In this document: in pieces, positions 5,779-7,384 of the stretch
How positions within the stretch are numbered: the first letter of the stretch is position 1
Layout of the letters: each line of letters begins with the position of its first letter
NCBI GenBank assembly: GCA_029287875.1
Contig: JARFQH010000295.1
Location: forward strand, 1 to 7,384
Direction of reading: 5' to 3'
Length of the DNA: 7,384 nt
Source: Desulfobacteraceae bacterium
Lineage (GTDB): Bacteria > Desulfobacterota > Desulfobacteria > Desulfobacterales > SG8-13
The notes under the pieces: generated by a model
What the model was told of the DNA's origin: nothing
The model's input: the letters and a program-made list of their open reading frames with translations, nothing else
Database searches by the model: none
Program-made: the position numbers and the translations under genes

Positions 5779-7044
5779 TCATTCGTCTAATTTAAACAGC
5801 TTGCGCGTAATGTCGAGATACGCCGAGCGGCCGCCCTGACAGCCGTTGCGTTTGAGCACATCGGTTGGATCATGTAGAATTTTGTTGATCAAGGCCTGGG
5901 TCATCCTTTCGACTGCCTGACGTCCTTCATCGGACATGCCGTCGGCCTGCAGGGTTTTTTTGACTTCCACCGCGGCGATGCCTTCCAGTTTTTTACGCAA
6001 TGCCTTGATGGTTGGTACGACATCCAGGCTGTCGTACCACCTCCGGAAGTTTACCACGGCTTCTTCCACAATACGCTCGCCCTTTATGGCCTCGTGCTGG
6101 CGATCTTCGATGTTTTCATCGATGACCCCTTTCAGGTCGTCGATATCATAGACATATGTATTGCTCAATCGGTTAATTTGCGGGTCGATGTCGCGAGGAA
6201 CGGCAATGTCGATGAAAAAAAGTGGGCGGCTGCGACGTTTGCGCAGCACTGCCTTGAGTTGCTCACGCTTGACGACGAAATCCGGCGCTCCGGTGGAGCT
6301 GATGACGATGTCGACATCCGACAGGCTGGTGAGCAATTCCTCGAACTTGATCGGGCTCCCGCGGAAGCGTCGGCCCAGTTCCACGGCCCGCTCAAAGGTG
6401 CGGTTGGTCACCAAAATTTCACCCACGCGGTTACGGATCAGATGGGCAACCGCCAATTCGGCCATTTCACCGGCACCGATCAGCAGGACCTTTTTACCCT
6501 CCAGGTTGCCGAAGATTTTTCGGCCCAGTTCGATTGCGGCATAGCTGATCGATACTGCGTGGCCGCCAATCCCAGTCTCTGAACGGATCCGCTTGGCCAC
6601 GAAAAAGGCGCGATGAAACAGGCGATTCAAAACGACACCCGCTGTTTGCTGTTGAGTCGCCATACGATAGGCTTGCTTGATCTGGCCCAGGATTTGGGGT
6701 TCGCCCACCACCATCGAGTCCAGGCTGGCCGCCACCCGGAAAATATGCCGAACGGCCTGGTCGCCGGTGTGGATGTAAAGGACGTTTTCGAGTTCAGATA
6801 AGGCGATCTGGTTGGAGTGGGCAATCAGCCGCTTGGCTGTATCCAAGGCTTCGGAAGTCTGCTCCGTGACCAGCAGGACCTCCACCCGGTTGCAGGTGGA
6901 GAAGAGCAATACCTCGCTGACCACCGGTTCGTTTTTCAGGAATACCAGCGCGGCGGTTGTTTGGTCCGGCGAAAAGGCGATGCATTCCCGGAGTTCAATC
7001 GGCGCGGTTTTGTGATTTAATCCGAGCAGTACGATTTCGGACAT
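5779..7044 (-). CDS. hemA: Glutamyl-tRNA reductase
   Basis: Reduces glutamyl-tRNA(Glu) to glutamate-1-semialdehyde with NADPH, the committed step of C5-pathway tetrapyrrole (haem, sirohaem) synthesis. It has 421 residues, the normal length. The N-terminal catalytic domain opens with GLNHKTAPIELRE (8-20), and the nucleophilic cysteine is Cys51 in FSTCNRVEV (48-56). His100 follows in a family-typical place, and GEPQILGQIKQAY (114-126) is a hallmark. The NADPH-binding Rossmann domain has LLIGAGEMAELA (187-198), with TNRT (213-216) at the end of the second strand; IDIAVPRDIDP (278-288) is also typical. The C-terminal helical dimerisation domain runs from about 320. The ATG at 7044 gives the expected N-terminus, but no strong Shine-Dalgarno site stands before it. 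A ccsA-like gene ends 135 bp upstream on the same strand, a pairing that fits joint haem supply for c-type cytochromes. Confidence 0.97.
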   Translation of the reverse strand: MSEIVLLGLNHKTAPIELRECIAFSPDQTTAALVFLKNEPVVSEVLLFSTCNRVEVLLVTEQTSEALDTAKRLIAHSNQIALSELENVLYIHTGDQAVRHIFRVAASLDSMVVGEPQILGQIKQAYRMATQQQTAGVVLNRLFHRAFFVAKRIRSETGIGGHAVSISYAAIELGRKIFGNLEGKKVLLIGAGEMAELAVAHLIRNRVGEILVTNRTFERAVELGRRFRGSPIKFEELLTSLSDVDIVISSTGAPDFVVKREQLKAVLRKRRSRPLFFIDIAVPRDIDPQINRLSNTYVYDIDDLKGVIDENIEDRQHEAIKGERIVEEAVVNFRRWYDSLDVVPTIKALRKKLEGIAAVEVKKTLQADGMSDEGRQAVERMTQALINKILHDPTDVLKRNGCQGGRSAYLDITRKLFKLDE

Positions 7045-7179
7045 GATTCAGTTCGAGGGCAGAGGGGTTACGCCGCAGGCCACAATATCTTTGGGATGGT
7101 TCGCTTACGGCCGACACGACTATTTTCTCGTGCAACGAAATTTAACGCTTAAATGGATAACATAAGTACGAAATAAAAA
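7045..7179 (-). other. Spacer between the ccsA-like gene and hemA
   Basis: These 135 bp hold no terminator that I can recognise after the ccsA-like stop and no clear promoter, so joint transcription with hemA is plausible. A weak hairpin, CACGA/TCGTG (7115-7119 with 7128-7132, 8-nt loop), is present without a T run. Confidence 0.4.
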
Positions 7180-7384
7180 TTAAAAAGTCGTAAAGGGTTT
7201 GTGGTGCCCCGTGAGCAAAAAATTGACCCCTAAAAAAGTGAACAGGAGAATGGCAAAGCCGATGATCGCCATGATGGCCGCCCTACGCCCGCGCCAGCCG
7301 ACGTTCAACCGTCCGTGGAGCAGGGCGGCGTAAAAGAGCCAGGTGATGCCCGACCAAACTTCCTTGGGATCCCAGCCCCAGAAC
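7180..7384 (-). CDS. Cytochrome c assembly protein, CcsA/HemX-type (3' end only)
   Basis: The final 67 codons of a gene that continues past the right edge. The visible part starts FWGWDPKEVWS, the end of the tryptophan-rich signature of the haem-handling CcsA/CcmC/HemX membrane proteins, in which the Trp-rich loop binds haem on the outer face of the membrane. Two hydrophobic segments follow, GITWLFYAALLH and AAIMAIIGFAILLFTFLGVN, joined by the basic loop RLNVGWRGRR, as in the last two helices of CcsA. The end is short and polar (GHHKPFTTF, stop at 7180-7182). It would serve system II cytochrome c maturation, or be the related HemX; the missing N-terminus prevents a choice. It is the gene directly upstream of hemA. 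Confidence 0.85.
   Translation of the reverse strand, partial: FWGWDPKEVWSGITWLFYAALLHGRLNVGWRGRRAAIMAIIGFAILLFTFLGVNFLLTGHHKPFTTF

Noticed and set aside
6094..6582. 162-residue plus-strand frame opposite hemA
   Set aside because: Shadow of hemA, with no ribosome site or recognisable domain.
7115..7132. CACGA/TCGTG hairpin upstream of hemA as a terminator or haem-responsive element
   Set aside because: Five pairs with an 8-nt loop and no T run; no known regulatory motif matches.

Overview
The window looks like a chromosomal stretch from a Gram-negative bacterium. The gene families (system II cytochrome c assembly protein next to glutamyl-tRNA reductase, a DxGTSK-type actin-like ATPase, a membrane-anchored amidase, a possible sigma-54 promoter) suggest a Desulfobacterota ('deltaproteobacterial') sulfate-reducer-like genome. 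That placement is inference from gene content; no rRNA or other phylogenetic marker is present.

Layout. Positions 23-52 hold a strong hairpin immediately upstream of the ribosome binding site of a 12-helix MFS transporter (76-1293, +). A gene-poor stretch follows (1294-1691) with a dispersed-repeat fragment, an AT-rich palindrome, a sigma-54-like promoter and a terminator-like hairpin. Next come an actin-like ATPase (1692-2780, +), a possible 47-codon overlapping ORF (2770-2913, +) that contains a very stable hairpin, and a single-pass membrane protein with a periplasmic zinc amidase domain (2938-4488, +). A ~129-bp nested imperfect palindrome (4521-4649) separates this from a minus-strand block: fabD (4652-5593), hemA (5779-7044) and the 3' end of a ccsA/hemX-type cytochrome c assembly gene (7180-7384, cut by the window edge).

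How the genes may work together. The minus-strand block pairs haem synthesis (HemA, first step of the C5 pathway) with haem delivery to c-type cytochromes (CcsA-like); FabD supplies malonyl-ACP for fatty acid synthesis and sits outside the usual fab cluster. The plus-strand pair is the most intriguing part: a cytoplasmic actin-fold protein followed by a protein with a ~100-residue cytoplasmic domain, one membrane helix and an extracytoplasmic peptidoglycan-amidase domain. This could be a filament-guided cell-wall hydrolysis module; it is a hypothesis from gene adjacency and topology. The MFS gene has antiporter-type motifs but its substrate cannot be read from the sequence.

No tRNA, rRNA, CRISPR array, transposase or integrase was seen.
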